64,000 nt of DNA from Gymnothorax reevesii. Its lineage: Eukaryota; Chordata; Actinopteri; Anguilliformes; Muraenidae. A program made the position numbers and the translations under genes. Positions 1 to 10,486 of the stretch are shown piece by piece. The stretch covers positions 68,465,876 through 68,529,875 of the forward strand of contig CM056576.1 in the NCBI GenBank assembly GCA_029721435.1, read 5' to 3'. Each line of letters opens with the position of its first letter. Position 1 is the stretch's first letter. The notes beneath the pieces were generated by a model. That model had not been told where the DNA came from, ran no database searches, and worked only from the letters and a program-made list of their open reading frames with translations.

Positions 1-59
1 CCATCCAAAAAAAAAAAAAATACACTTTAATATGTGGTTGGCCACCTTTAGCTTTGATC

Positions 60-480
60 ATGGCGCCTATTGGTTATGGTATTGTTTTGACAATCTTATG
101 CGATGTTACAACATTAATTTTCAACCATTATTTTAAAATTTTTAGAATGGCACAATCATCAAATTAAATAAGGGAAAAAATGCAATGAACCCTGTTCTAA
201 AGTGTGGATACCCATATTCTTCATGGGTATTGGTCGCTTTAGCATCAATAACAGCGTGCAGTCTTTTGTGTCAGTGAGGCCACAAATTCCCACAGGTTGT
301 ATAGCTGCCCATTCTTCCTTGCAATGCCTCCAGCCCCTGGAAATTCTTTAGTCAAATTGCATGAACTGCATGTTTGAGATCTCCCCAAAGCGGCTTGACG
401 ATATTGGGGTCAGGAGACTGATAGCCATTCCAGAACCTTCACCTTTCTCTTCTGTAACCACTGGAGAGTTAGCCTGACTT
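60..480 (-). pseudogene. Tc1/mariner transposase C-terminal remnant
   Basis: On the - strand around 370-430 the sequence reads SPDPNIVKPLWGDLKHAV, which matches the SPDLNP-ENLW block that closes the catalytic domain of Tc1-family transposases. The left part (about 35-120) also looks like Tc1-type sequence. Frames are broken and no full transposase can be read, so this is a decayed cut-and-paste transposon. The stretch 480-735 that follows holds nothing I recognise. Confidence 0.65.
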
Positions 481-734
481 CGCAAGCCTTTGTATTTCCG
501 CTTAATTTCATTTCTCTTCACTACTCAGTCTGGTCACTCAGAGCTCTGCCTCGTTTACCTCGGCAGAAAATACGCCGGACCAACTAATGAACAGAAGGCG
601 TGGCCAAGAGCCATGATGGAGCTGCTGTGCCGAGTTTGAAATTGTAGGCTGTGTTCAAAACTGCACACTAACTTACTACTCACACTGCTCGCACTACCGA
701 TGACATCAGATTTAGGGGTAGGGCATGGGTGGGC

Positions 735-960
735 GATTGACGAGCACAAACGATTATGAAGGATAGGGGAAGAGATTACAATCTATTTGTTTGTGCTCGT
801 CAATCGACTTATCGTGAGTTTCAAGATGGAGGCGACTGGAAACTACCTCATGGTACTGTCTGCATAAACTGTCTTTTTTAATAAACTACCTGTGCATTTT
901 CAAAGTTCTTAGTGCCTCGTTTTAAATTTCAGGGCATGCGGAATTCTACCAATGAAGTGT
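735..960. mobile_element. Right part of a palindromic (foldback) MITE
   Basis: The stretch from GATTGACGAGCACAAACGA through TTTCAAGATGGAGGCGACTG to TCTTAGTGCCTCGTTTTAAA matches the right arm of the palindromic element at 28.6-29.1 kb. Only about 20 bp of the left arm remains, so the palindrome is truncated here. The following 960-1205 shows no recognisable gene. Confidence 0.6.
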
Positions 961-1205
961 GGGGCTACTTTGAGCCTTGATAATGATGAAAAAATTTCTT
1001 TGCATGGCAACGCTATGCCCAATTTACTACCATTGTAAGCCTGTTGGGAGCTTCGGCTAAAAACCCATGTATTTTGAAATGTTGCGTGCATACCGACGTG
1101 GGGTATTCAACAAAAGTTAATACTCGTTATCATGTTTCAATACATCCCAAGTCAATTTCACAGCGGAGTTCTCCTTTTGATTAAATCCTCAATACCAACA
1201 TTTCC

Positions 1206-1641
1206 TGTCACGGTTTGTGAGGTGTGCGTGTGGTTTGGTCTTTTCTTTGCGATTCTTATCCTGGGGCAAGATAGAATTCCTTGGCTATCAGATTCTTTTC
1301 CCAGCTGGCTGATTGAGCTGGGGCGGCGCCTTCCCGGACTCTATATAAGCAGGAAATCTGGCACGCCTCCTTTGCTAGAGTGTCTGTTTTAGCTTCGCAC
1401 TATAGCCAAAGACATCTGCAGTCAGGTTTTGTATAACTTTCTATCCTCTGATTTTTGGAGTTTCTTCTCCCTTTTAGCAATCTCGCTTTGGTTCCATGTT
1501 TTGGACAAGGAGACGTCCTTTGGAAGCGCGAGTACTTTTGTTTGGTCTGGTCTTATTATTCTCTGTGTTTGTACTGTGGCCGTGCTGCTCACTTTCTCTC
1601 TGGTTGTTGCGTTTGGCCTCCTAATTCTACCGGCCAGTACA
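1206..1641 (+). repeat. 5' LTR of a Ty3/gypsy chromovirus
   Basis: Begins TGTCACGG and ends CCAGTACA (TG...CA), with a TATATAAG box near 1341. It is a diverged direct repeat of 4877-5307. The 5 bases before it (TTTCC) match 4 of 5 with those after the 3' LTR (TTTGC), consistent with a target-site duplication. The two LTRs differ at many sites, so the insertion is old. Confidence 0.85.
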
Positions 1642-1657
1642 GAACACTCTAGCCAGC

Positions 1658-2945
1658 ATGGAGTTGTCAGCAATGGCTGCGTCAGAGAAAGTTGTGACTA
1701 ATCAACAAGCTGTTCTCTCTGGATATGGTAATGGTCTTCCCTGCTTGAACAATCAGCGGGCAGAGTTGGCGGAGAGAGTCCGCCTTCAGGAGAATGCCAT
1801 GGAGAGACAGGAAAATGTTCTGTTAACTCTCACTGAGAGTATTAGAGCCTTGTCCACTCAGATCACACAAAATGTTGCACAAGCACAATCCGTAGAAAGA
1901 AAAAGTTTATTAGGTTTGTAGGCCATAGGCCCGTGTACAGGATTGGTTTATAGATATGCAGTTAATTGGAGCAAAATACGGTAATACAGTTATGTTACAA
2001 ACAAGTATTCACACAGATAGATTATGACAGTTGTGTTCCTTTACTGGATTAGCACATACTTAACATACTTAGCACAGTTAATAAGTAGTATAATGTGCCA
2101 ATCTATGTGGAATGAGGAAAAATGTCACAGTGAGCACAATAAAAATAGATGGAATGATAAAGAATGCGAAGTCTAAAAAATTTGCCTTTTTGAACAATTT
2201 TAGATTGTGTGGTAGCAAAGAAACATTGTTGGAGTACTGTGTTTTAAGAAATCGCTATAGAGAGTTGTGTAGAACGAAAAAGAAGCAATTTGAAACTTTG
2301 CAAATTAATGATCTCATAAAAAATTGCAATGATTGCAAAACATTATGGAAATCTGTCAAAAAGTTGACATGCGTTCCGTCCAGACAAGCTAATATAACTC
2401 CAACGATGTGGACTGACTACTTTAAGGATATCTTTAACATCAATGACGCCGTAGCACAATCTCTCCATCTTCCCCGAGGGCCAAAGCTTCAGTTACCCCC
2501 AAGATATGGAGGTGAGGCAGGAAGATGAAAAGATTTCATTGCACAATGTGAAATATTGTGAAATGTGAAATGTGTAACCTTCACGGTTTGTGAATGAAGA
2601 GTCTCGGGTTTCATTTATTTTATCCCTGTTGACCGACACAGCACTCACTTGGGCTGGCCCACTTATTCGATCTAATTCCCCAGTCGTGAATACTGTGGAG
2701 ACTCTTGTTAGAGAAATGGTATTGGTGTTTGATCAGGATGTTTGTGGTCAGGACGCTGCTACACGTTTAATGCATCTGAGGCAGGGCATCTGAGTTTTCA
2801 ATCTCATTTAGCTCCTAGGCATCAGAGACAGGCTGGCCAGGAGTGCCTCGTATGACAGTTTTTGTTCACGCTTTGGCTGAAGAGATTAAGGACGGTATGG
2901 CGACATTGAAGCCTTGTGTTTCCCTGGATTCATTGGTTCCCACTG
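1658..2945 (+). pseudogene. Broken gag of the Ty3/gypsy chromovirus
   Basis: Gag forms the retrotransposon capsid. The frame opens at ATG 1658, 17 bp after the LTR, with a helical Gln/Glu-rich N-terminus (MELSAMAASEKVV...). It is cut at 1890 by an inserted LINE fragment, resumes at 2453 (PRGPKLQLPPRYGG, then KDFIAQCE after a stop) and continues through the capsid core at 2590-2793 (ESRVSFILSLLTDTALTWA). It decays near 2945 after a segment reading FVHALAEEIKDGM. This order matches Gag of fish chromodomain gypsy elements. Stops and shifts make it non-functional. Protease and nearly all of the RT that should follow are deleted, because RNase H starts near 3130. Confidence 0.8.
1891..2452 (+). 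mobile_element. LINE fragment inserted in gag, 9-bp target duplication
   Basis: The insert is flanked by AGCACAATC at 1882-1890 and 2453-2461. Removing it rejoins the gag frame as AQAQS-LHLPRG. It encodes a stretch typical of the linker between endonuclease and reverse transcriptase of non-LTR elements (RNRYRELCRTKKKQFETL, then WKSVKKLTC and WTDYFKDIFN). Neither LINE end is present and no poly-A tail is seen, so how it inserted is unclear. Confidence 0.7.
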
Positions 2946-3129
2946 CGGTGTGAATTGATAATTGCATCCGCGAACATAACAAGGAGAAACATACTGTATT
3001 GACTCTTGCTGGAAATAAGGCTAATGCGCCTCGCAGCGTGCATACAGCTCCCATTCTTCCCACTGAGATTTCCACTCCCTGCAAGCCTATGCAGGTTTAT
3101 AGGTCATATGGGAGCCTGGCTCCTGAGCC

Positions 3130-4341
3130 CGTTCACAGCTTCTCCCTGTCCTTGTTGGCGGCTGAACGGAATTACAGCATTGGTGACTAGGAGTTGTTGG
3201 CTGTCAAGTTGGCGTTAGAAGAGTGGCGCCATTGGTTGGAGGGGGCTGAACATCTGTTTTTGGTTTGGACGGATCATAAAAATCTCCAATACATCCAACA
3301 GACTAAACAATGTAATTCTCAGCAGGCGCAATGGTCATTGTTTTTCCTCCACTTTCCGTTAACTTATCGCCCGGGTTCTAAAAACATCAAGCCTAACGCT
3401 TTGTCGTGGATTCACAACCACTCTGGTCACGACCACATTCCTGCACTGGATATCCCGGCAGCTCAGATTGTGGCTCCCATTGAGTGGGACATTGAGTCTG
3501 TATTGTGGGAGAGGTTGAGAACTGATCCCAGTCTTGGTTGGGAGCTGCCTGGCAGTTTGGCTGTTCCGTTGGCAGTACCGTCCAAAGTTCTCCAGTGGGG
3601 GCACTCTTCCCATCTGGCGGGTCACCTGGGGGTTCATCGCACCAAGCAGTTTTTGGCCCAACGTTTTTGGTGGCCCAGCATGATTGAGGACATCAAGGAG
3701 TTTGTAGCGGCGTGCTGTATCTGCGCTAGGAACAAGACTCCCCCCCCCCCCCCCCCCCCCGGTCTGCTGCGGCCGTTAGCCATTGCTAAGTGCCCATGCA
3801 GCCATATCGCTCTTGATTTTGTTACGGGGGCGCTTGTTTCTGAAGGAAACACGGTCATCTTAGTCGGGGTCAACATTTTTTCTAAGGCTTCTCACTTCAT
3901 CACGCTGCCCAAGCTGCCTTTGGCGCGGGAGATGGCCCTTCTTGTTGTAGACCATGTTTTCCGGCTGCATAGTTTCCTTCAAGAAGTGGTTTCTGACTGG
4001 GGCCCTCAATTTACAGCCAAATTCTGGAGTACTTTTTGCAACCAGTTGGGGGCCACTGTGAGCCTTTCCTCTGGTTTCCACCCAGAGACAAATGTCAGAC
4101 AGAGCGAACAATCCAGTTGTTGAAGATTACTCTTCGATGTTTAGCGGCTGACAACCCATCTTCGTGGAGTCGATATTTAGCATGGGGCGAATATTCCCAC
4201 AATTCACTGGGTAACTCCTCCACAGGCCTTTCCCCGTTTGAGGCTCAGTTGGGTTCTCAGCCTCCGCTGTTTTCTGAGACTGACAGGGATTCAGAGGTTC
4301 CTTCGGTCAATCACTTTGTTCGGCGTTGTCGGTCAGTTTAG
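3130..4341 (+). pseudogene. RNase H and integrase of the gypsy chromovirus (broken)
   Basis: Encodes the RNase H tail and integrase, which degrade the RNA template and insert the DNA copy. RNase H motifs are LAAERNYSIGD, a stop, then ELLAVKLALEEWRHWLEG and VWTDHKNLQYI. The integrase HHCC zinc site reads HLAGHLGVHRTK...CCICARNK, followed by core blocks ALDFVTGA, VSDWGPQFT and GFHPETN. A one-base shift near 4090 moves the frame to QTERTIQLLK at 4100-4341. A 21-base C run at 3740-3760 expands a proline tract between the zinc site and the core. RT is missing upstream, so this is a deletion derivative. Confidence 0.85.
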
Positions 4342-4832
4342 GCCAGGGTCTGTTCCTCTTTGATGCACTCTGGACAGAAACAAAAGACCGCCGCAAATAG
4401 AAGGCGCTGTTCAGCCCCATCTGACTGGGTTAGCTAAAAGGTCTGCCTCGCAGCGGGACCTGCCCCTTAGAGTGGAATCACGGAAGCTGGCTGCCCGCTT
4501 CATTGGTCCTTTTAAGATTGTGCGAAGAATCAACCCTGTCACAGTCCAGTTGAAGCTCCCTTGATCCTTACAGATTCACCTATCTCTTCATATCTCCAGG
4601 CTCAAACAGGTTAGCACTTGCATCCTGGCTCCGGTCGACAAACCCCTGCCGCCACCGTGGATGATTGAAGGGGGGCGTGTTTACACTTTGCGTTGTATTT
4701 TTGCTAAAAGGCGTGTGGGTCGTGAGGCTCAGTTTTTAGTCGACTGGGACAGTTATGGTCCTGAGGAGCAATGTTGGGTTCCTTCTAGGGATATCCTGGA
4801 TCCCACCCTTATCTCAGAGTACCGTGCACGGG
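4342..4832 (+). pseudogene. Integrase C-terminus with chromodomain
   Basis: After a stop, the frame continues with the GPF block ([19 protein letters not shown]) and, from 4661, a chromodomain: VYTLRCIFAKRRVGREAQFL followed by VDWDSYGPEEQCWVPSRDIL. Chromodomains on integrase are the hallmark of the chromovirus branch of Ty3/gypsy and are thought to steer integration to marked chromatin. The aromatic residues expected in the methyl-lysine cage (Y, W, W) are present. Stops upstream mean it is not expressed as part of pol. Confidence 0.85.
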
Positions 4833-4876
4833 GTTCTCTGGGAACTTCTGGAGCAGTTCCTTGGGGGGGTGAGTCC

Positions 4877-5307
4877 TGTCATGGTTTGTGAGGTGTGCAT
4901 GTAGTTTGGACTCTTCTTTGCGGCTCTCGTCCTGGGATGATATTGAATTTCTTGGCCATTGGATTCTTTACCCAGCTGGCTGATTCAGCTGGGGCGGCAC
5001 TTTCCCGGACTCTATATAAGCAGGAAGTCCGTCACGCTGCCTTCGCTAGAGTGTCTGTTTTAGCTTCGCTCTATAGCCGAAGATCAGGATTTGTATGACT
5101 TTCTATCTTCTGGTTTTTGGAGTTTCTTCTCCCTTTTTGCGATCTTGCTTTGCTTCCTTGTTTCAGACTATTATACTTTTGTACGTCCTATGGAAGCGCA
5201 GGTACTTTCGTTTGGTCTGTATTATTCTCTGTGTTTGTACTGTGGCCATGCTGCTCACTTTCTCTCTGGTCGTTGCGCTTAGCCTCCTAATTCCACTGGC
5301 CAGTACA
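4877..5307 (+). repeat. 3' LTR of the gypsy chromovirus
   Basis: Direct repeat of 1206-1641, starting TGTCATGG and ending CCAGTACA with the same TATATAAG box. A G-rich tract (GGGGGGGTGAG) just upstream may be the polypurine primer site. Bases 5308-5428 downstream hold nothing recognisable. Confidence 0.85.
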
Positions 5308-5755
5308 TTTGCATCATATCAGTGAACGGCATTTGGTCCAAAATGTGTATTTTGGCATCCGAATTTAGATGTTGTATTTCATTGTCTTAAGATGAAATAA
5401 AATGCCCTTTTATCATTCTCATTTTGTACAACCCCAACTCCGAAATAGTTGGGACAAAGTGTTAATTGTAAATAAAATCGAAACGCAATTACTTTCAAAT
5501 CACACCAGCCAGTGTTTTATTCACAATAGAACAGAGATAACATAGCAAATGTTGAAACAGAAAATTTTAAAATTTTATCTGTAAAATGAGCTACATTGAT
5601 GCCTGCCACAGGTCTCAAAAGTTGGGAATGGGGCCTGTTTACCATGGTGTAGCATCCCTTCTTTTTGAACACAGAATGGAGGCATCTGGGCATTAAGGAG
5701 ACAAGTTTCATGAGTTTAGCCATTGGAATTTGATCCTGCTCTTGTTGTGATCTGT

Positions 5756-6949
5756 GATTCTGCATGTCATGTTTAAGTTCAGTGCCTGGCTATGCCATGT
5801 TGTTTGATTCTGTGCTTAGTGACCACTGCATATGTCTGACTATTCTTAGGATTGTCTTTTGCGTTTTGGTAATTTAGATTTCATGTTTTATTATTTATTA
5901 ATGCCATGTTTTAATTTCCATGCATTGCACTTCGTCTACCCTGTCTTGTCATGTGTGTATCTTTGCTCACGGTCTTGCGTGCCACTCATTCGGGTGATTT
6001 ATTGGAATCTGGCTTTCATTATGTCGTGTTCTTCCTTCCTCTCTCTTTTACTGTCTTACTAACACATACTAACAGTTTATTGTTTTTGCTAATTACTAAC
6101 CACACTAATCTAGTATATTTTTACTAACTTTCTAACATGCACTTGGGATTGTATAGCTGCACATACTAATTGACTAAAAATCTCTCAGCAGTCGCTCAAT
6201 TCTAATCTCCGCCTCCTTGCCTACCCCTAATTATCTCTGCTGCAAGTTTCTGTGGATTTCCACTTATACTTTGTGCTTTCCTTTTCTTTTATCTTAGCAC
6301 TTTAGTACTCCTTAACCAGAGCTTTTGTTTTGTACTTAGGTTTGTCTTGTGATTCCTGTCTGCGTTTTGGCTACAGCCAAATTCATGTAATTAGCTTATT
6401 CCTCATGTGTCTCTCCCTGATCATTGTCACCATTGATTGCACCTGTTTTCCCTGGTCATGTGTTTACCCCGGATGTGTATATAAGATGTCTGTTTGGTTC
6501 ACACTCTTGTCAGATCGTTCTCCCTAGTTTTCTCGTGCCACGTTTCTCGCCTTGATTTCTCAGTGTTTATCTTTCTGACTGGATTGCCCGACTTGATTTT
6601 TGCCTTTGTGATTTTGGATTACCGTTGCATCTGAGTGTTTAGACCATTTTTCTGCCCGACTACGAGATCTGTTTGCTGCCCTGGTAATGATTCGGATTAC
6701 GTCCTGTGGATTCTGGCTTGCTTCTCTGATAGTACTATTCCTGTGTACCAGACCCATTTCTGTCCGACTACGATTCCTGTGATTGCTGTCCTGGTTTTTG
6801 ATACCATTTTTACCCAAATGGATTTCGACTTTTGGATTGTGGACTTTGTACTGTTTTTCGCCCTGCGGGGGTCACCCTCCTTTACCAATAAAACAAGCTC
6901 TACTGCATTTCCTGGTTCTCGCATCTGGTTCCTGATCACAGCACAACAA
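5756..6949 (+). mobile_element. Copy D of a TACTAAC-rich LTR-like family
   Basis: About 1.2 kb inserted in the DNA transposon and flanked by CTCTTGT at 5749-5755 and 6950-6956. It carries a cluster of TACTAAC-type heptamers (6050-6180), a TATATAAG box near 6478, a poly-A signal AATAAA at about 6888 and no coding capacity. It matches copy E (16280-17942) along most of its length. The layout (promoter, transcribed part, poly-A signal) is that of a solo LTR. Confidence 0.65.
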
Positions 6950-7214
6950 CTCTTGTTCAATAGACTTCCAGCTACTGGCGATATTTGGGCCTCCTTTGAC
7001 GGATTTTTTTGTTTAATTATTCAGCAATTGCTCTCAATCGTTGAAAGATCAAGACTGTAGCTAGGCCATTTCAGCACACGGACTCTTCTACTACAAAACC
7101 ATGCTGTTATAATAGCTGCATTATGTGGTTTTGCATTGTCCTGCTGAAATACACAAGACCTTCCCTGGAGTAGATGTTGTCAGGAGGGGAGCATATGTTA
7201 CTCTAAAACTTGTG

Positions 7215-7577
7215 TTCAGTGAGTTTCCGTGTTTTTGGTTAGACAATTTTGGGTTTATTTTTGTGATGTCCGTTTTTAGTCTGTCTTAGTGTTTCACATT
7301 TCGTATCTCTCCCTTGTTCCAGTCCACGTCTTACCCATGTACGGTCTTTGCTTTCTTCCCGGTCGCGTCATTAGTTTGTTGCCCTTTTTGTCTTTATAGA
7401 TTGTGACACTATTTCGGGTGATTTAATGGATGCTGGGTTTCAGCCTTCCTTCCGTTCTCATTTACTAATTTCCCCTTGCTTTTCTATATTACTAACCCGT
7501 GCTAACAATTTGTTTTCTAGAATTTACTAACCAATACTAACATTGTATATAAGATTAAGGTACTAACGAGCACTCAG
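7215..7577 (+). mobile_element. Truncated copy C of the TACTAAC LTR-like family
   Basis: Matches the first third of copy A (10487-11800): TCTTAGTGTTTCACATTTCG, then TTCGGGTGATTTAATGGAT, then the TACTAAC cluster and GTATATAAG at about 7545. It stops just after CTAACGAGCACTCAGGA. The host DNA transposon appears to have lost several hundred bases at this site. Confidence 0.6.
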
Positions 7578-7769
7578 GAGCATCTGTGGATGGCACGGCA
7601 GACTGCGTTTACAGAAAGTGGTTTCTGGAAGTATTCCTGGGCCCATTTAGTAAAGTCAATCACAGTGGCATCTGAGGGCCCGAAGATCATGGATATCCAG
7701 TAAAGGTCCTAGGCCTTGTCCCTTATGCACAGATTTTTCCAGTTTCTCCGAATCTTTTGACGTTATGAC

Positions 7770-7879
7770 CCCAGTTTGTTACAGCATTTACAGCAGGGAT
7801 TTTCCATCAAACCTAGCTCCCGTCTGGGCTTAACAAAAAAGGTCAAAACTGCCATCTAGTGGCTCTCTTTCACATTACA
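7770..7879 (-). repeat. Internally deleted 3' LTR of the Gmr1-like element
   Basis: Its ends match the full LTR at 15423-15893 (TTTGTTACAGCATTTACAGC; then ACCTAGCTCC...TGGGCTTAAC and CACATTACA), but about 350 bp of the middle is missing. GTTATG lies just outside on the left (7762-7767) and again just after the right LTR (15895-15900), a likely target duplication. The exact left edge could be 7770 or 7777. Confidence 0.65.
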
Positions 7880-7989
7880 CCTCCATTCCAAAAAGGAAAA
7901 ATTGCCTTTGAGTCAATTTTTCTTTTCAATAGAAAAATGTTTACGTAGACACGTGTGTATGTATACATATAATACAATATGCTAATCAA

Positions 7990-8430
7990 CATGTGATGTA
8001 TATTCTCATACTCAAACATGGAAAAATAAGCAATCAGCAATTACATTGTCAGTACCCTTTACATGCTAGATTACCAAGTCAAACTCCTGTAAAATCTAAC
8101 TCCAATTCAACAATCTCCGATTCTTGTTTTTCATCTTACTCAAAAACATTAACGGATTGTGGTCAGTATACACAATCATTGGCTTTTGCCCTGTACAAAC
8201 ATAAGCCTCAAAGTGTTGTAAGGATAGAACCAAAGCCAACAGCTCCTTCTCTATTGTCGAATAGTTCTTTTGGTGGCGATTGAACTTCCTGGAGAAGTAT
8301 GCCACTGAATGCTCAATGTCATCAGAGCCACTTCTCTGTAGGAGCACAGATCCACAAGCTTGGTCGCTAGCATCAACTGCAATGGAGAACGGTTTGTTGA
8401 AGTCAGGAGATTTGAGCACAGGGAAGTGAC
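7990..8430 (-). pseudogene. RNase H domain of the Gmr1-like gypsy element
   Basis: Last domain of the - strand pol. Reads PFSIAVDASDQACGSVLLQR, then YFSRKFNRHQKNYSTIEKEL and VYTDHNPLMFL, which carry the catalytic Asp/Glu/Asp positions of gypsy RNase H. The downstream tail HVKGTDNVIADCL ends just before the 3' LTR. Stops near 8095 break the frame. Confidence 0.85.
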
Positions 8431-9260
8431 ACAGCAGAGACTTCAGGCGATCGAAGGCTCTTTGGCATGCTTCATCCCAAGTGAACTTTATGCCTTTCTT
8501 CAGTTGGTTGGTGAGAGAACTATCTCAGCAATGTTTTTGCAGAACTTGCGGTAGTACCCGATCATTCCAAGGAAGCGGCGCAAAGCTTTTTTGTTGTCAG
8601 GAACTGGACATGATGGCTTGGACTTTAGCATTTATGGGTACCACCTTACCCTGGCCTATGACATAGCCAAGATACGTGACAGTAGCACATCCAAAGTCAC
8701 TCTTGTTCAGGTTAACAGTCAGGTTAGCCTGGGTCAGGCACTGGAACAACGTCTCTACATCTTTCAGATGTTCTTCCCAGGAGTCACTCCATTTGATCAG
8801 GTTGTCGATGTACGCACCCATGTGTGGCAGTCCGGCGATTGTAGACTGTATCATCCTTTGGAACGTGGCTGGGGCATTTTTCATGCAAAAGGGTAGGACT
8901 TCACACTGGTACAACCCAGATGGTGTAGCAAAGTAGATATGCTCTTGACCCTCTCAGTTAAGCACACACCAATAACCCTCCAATGAAACAATCTTGATCA
9001 GAAACTTTGCTTGCCCTACTCTATAGATACCCTCACCAATCCTAGGTATTGGAAACATCAGTTCTAGTTACAGCATTGACTTTGCGATAATCTGTACAGA
9101 TTCTAGTACTTCCATCAGGTTTTGGAACTAGCACACAGGGTGGACTCCAATCTGAGTTAGAGGGTCTGATAAGTACATGTTAGAACATGATATTAACCTC
9201 TTTCTCAGCGATCTTTCTCTTTTCAGGATTCATCCGGTATGGATGCTGTTTTATTGGTTT
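8430..9260 (-). pseudogene. Reverse transcriptase of the Gmr1-like element (YIDN active site)
   Basis: Would copy element RNA to DNA. From the N-terminus, the - strand reads [49 protein letters not shown], a damaged stretch at 8940-9060, then LPFCMKNAPATFQRMI, GAYIDNLIKWSDSWEEHL and TYLGYVIGQGKV. The catalytic YxDD box reads YIDN (about 8806-8820), so the second metal-binding Asp is lost in this copy. Several stops and shifts are also present. It sits downstream of integrase, not upstream as in most gypsy elements. Confidence 0.85.
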
Positions 9261-9344
9261 GGCATCACCAACATTTACATAATGAGAGGCTATAGAACCT
9301 CTCTTTGGAACATCAGGAAATAGATCTTTATATTTCTTGATCAA

Positions 9345-10486
9345 CCTCTCAAACTTTCTGTAAAGGTTCTAAGTGCTGGAGTTTTACATCAAGATTTTGC
9401 AACACTTCGGAATTTGACAACTTACATGAAAGAACTTCAGCTTTAATTCGAGGTTCATCATCTTGAAACTCCCCCTCATCTTCACAAGTCTTAGCCATTG
9501 GAGGATCTGAAGTGACAGCTGCAACCCTAGCATTCCTATCATGATAAGGCTTCAGAATGTTAATGTGACACAACTGTTTTGGCTTTCTCCTATCTGGAGT
9601 CTTCACAATGTAATTGAGATCATTGAGTTTTGTCAGAATTTCATAAGGACCATGAAATCTAGCCTGCAATGGATTGGACTGCAAGGGAAACAACACAAGG
9701 ACCTTGTCTCCTGGTTTAAACCCACGGCTTCTAGCCTTATGATCATACTAAGTTTGCATTTTTCCCTGACTTGATTTCAAGTTCTCTTTGCCTAGGTCAC
9801 AAGCTGCACGTAGTCTTTCCTTGCTAACATAGTATAAAAGACTGACATGCGGCTCTTTCTCTTGCCATTGTTCACTCAACAATAGCAAAGGTCCTCTCAC
9901 TTCATGGCCAAACACTAGCGCAAACGGACTGAATCCAGTAGACTCCTGCACTGCTTCTCTAGCTGCAAACAACAGCAAATGAACACCTTCATCCCAGTCT
10001 TTCTCGTGATCATAACAATAAGTCCTCATCGTTGTCTTGAGAGTGGAATGAAACCGCTCTAAGGGACCCTGACTTTCTGGATGATAGGCACTAGAAAGAA
10101 TCTACTTCGCACCTAGTTCATAGACAACCTGCTGAAACAATCAGGATGTGAAATTGCTACCTTGGTCTGACTGAATCTCCCTGGGAAGGCCAAACAACGT
10201 GAAGAACTTTATCAAAGCCTTCGAGATTGCAGTGGCCTTGCGTAGAAGTATGGCTTCAGGGAATCTGGTAGATGCACACATGATCGTCAACAAGTACTGA
10301 TTTCCAGATGTAGTCTTGGGTAATGGACCAACACAATCAACAATGACCGTAGAGAAGGGCTCCCCAAATGCTGGGATAGGCTGCAGTAGAGCTACAGGTG
10401 GGTCTAACAGGTGTTTTCCAATTACCTTACAAGTATGACAGGTTTTGCAAAAGTTGGAAACATCTTTCCGAAGTCCATGTTAGGTT
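9345..10486 (-). pseudogene. Integrase core and C-terminus of the Gmr1-like element
   Basis: The - strand reads the last zinc-site cysteines (FCKTCHTCKVIGKHL), core blocks STVIVDCVGPLP, GLPREIQSDQGSNFT and HPESQGPLERFHSTLK (the D, D and E of the DDE triad), then KDWDEGVHLLLFAAREAVQE and the GPY domain NPLQARFHGPYEILTKLND through PKQLCHINILKPY. This is canonical Ty3/gypsy integrase. Stops follow TS (about 10105) and QT (about 9750). The first half of the zinc site is separated by LTR-like copy A and resumes at 11801. Confidence 0.85.

Noticed and set aside
3634..4111. Long open frames on the strand opposite the gypsy RNase H/integrase
   Set aside because: They are mirror frames of a clearly coding + strand region and match no family.
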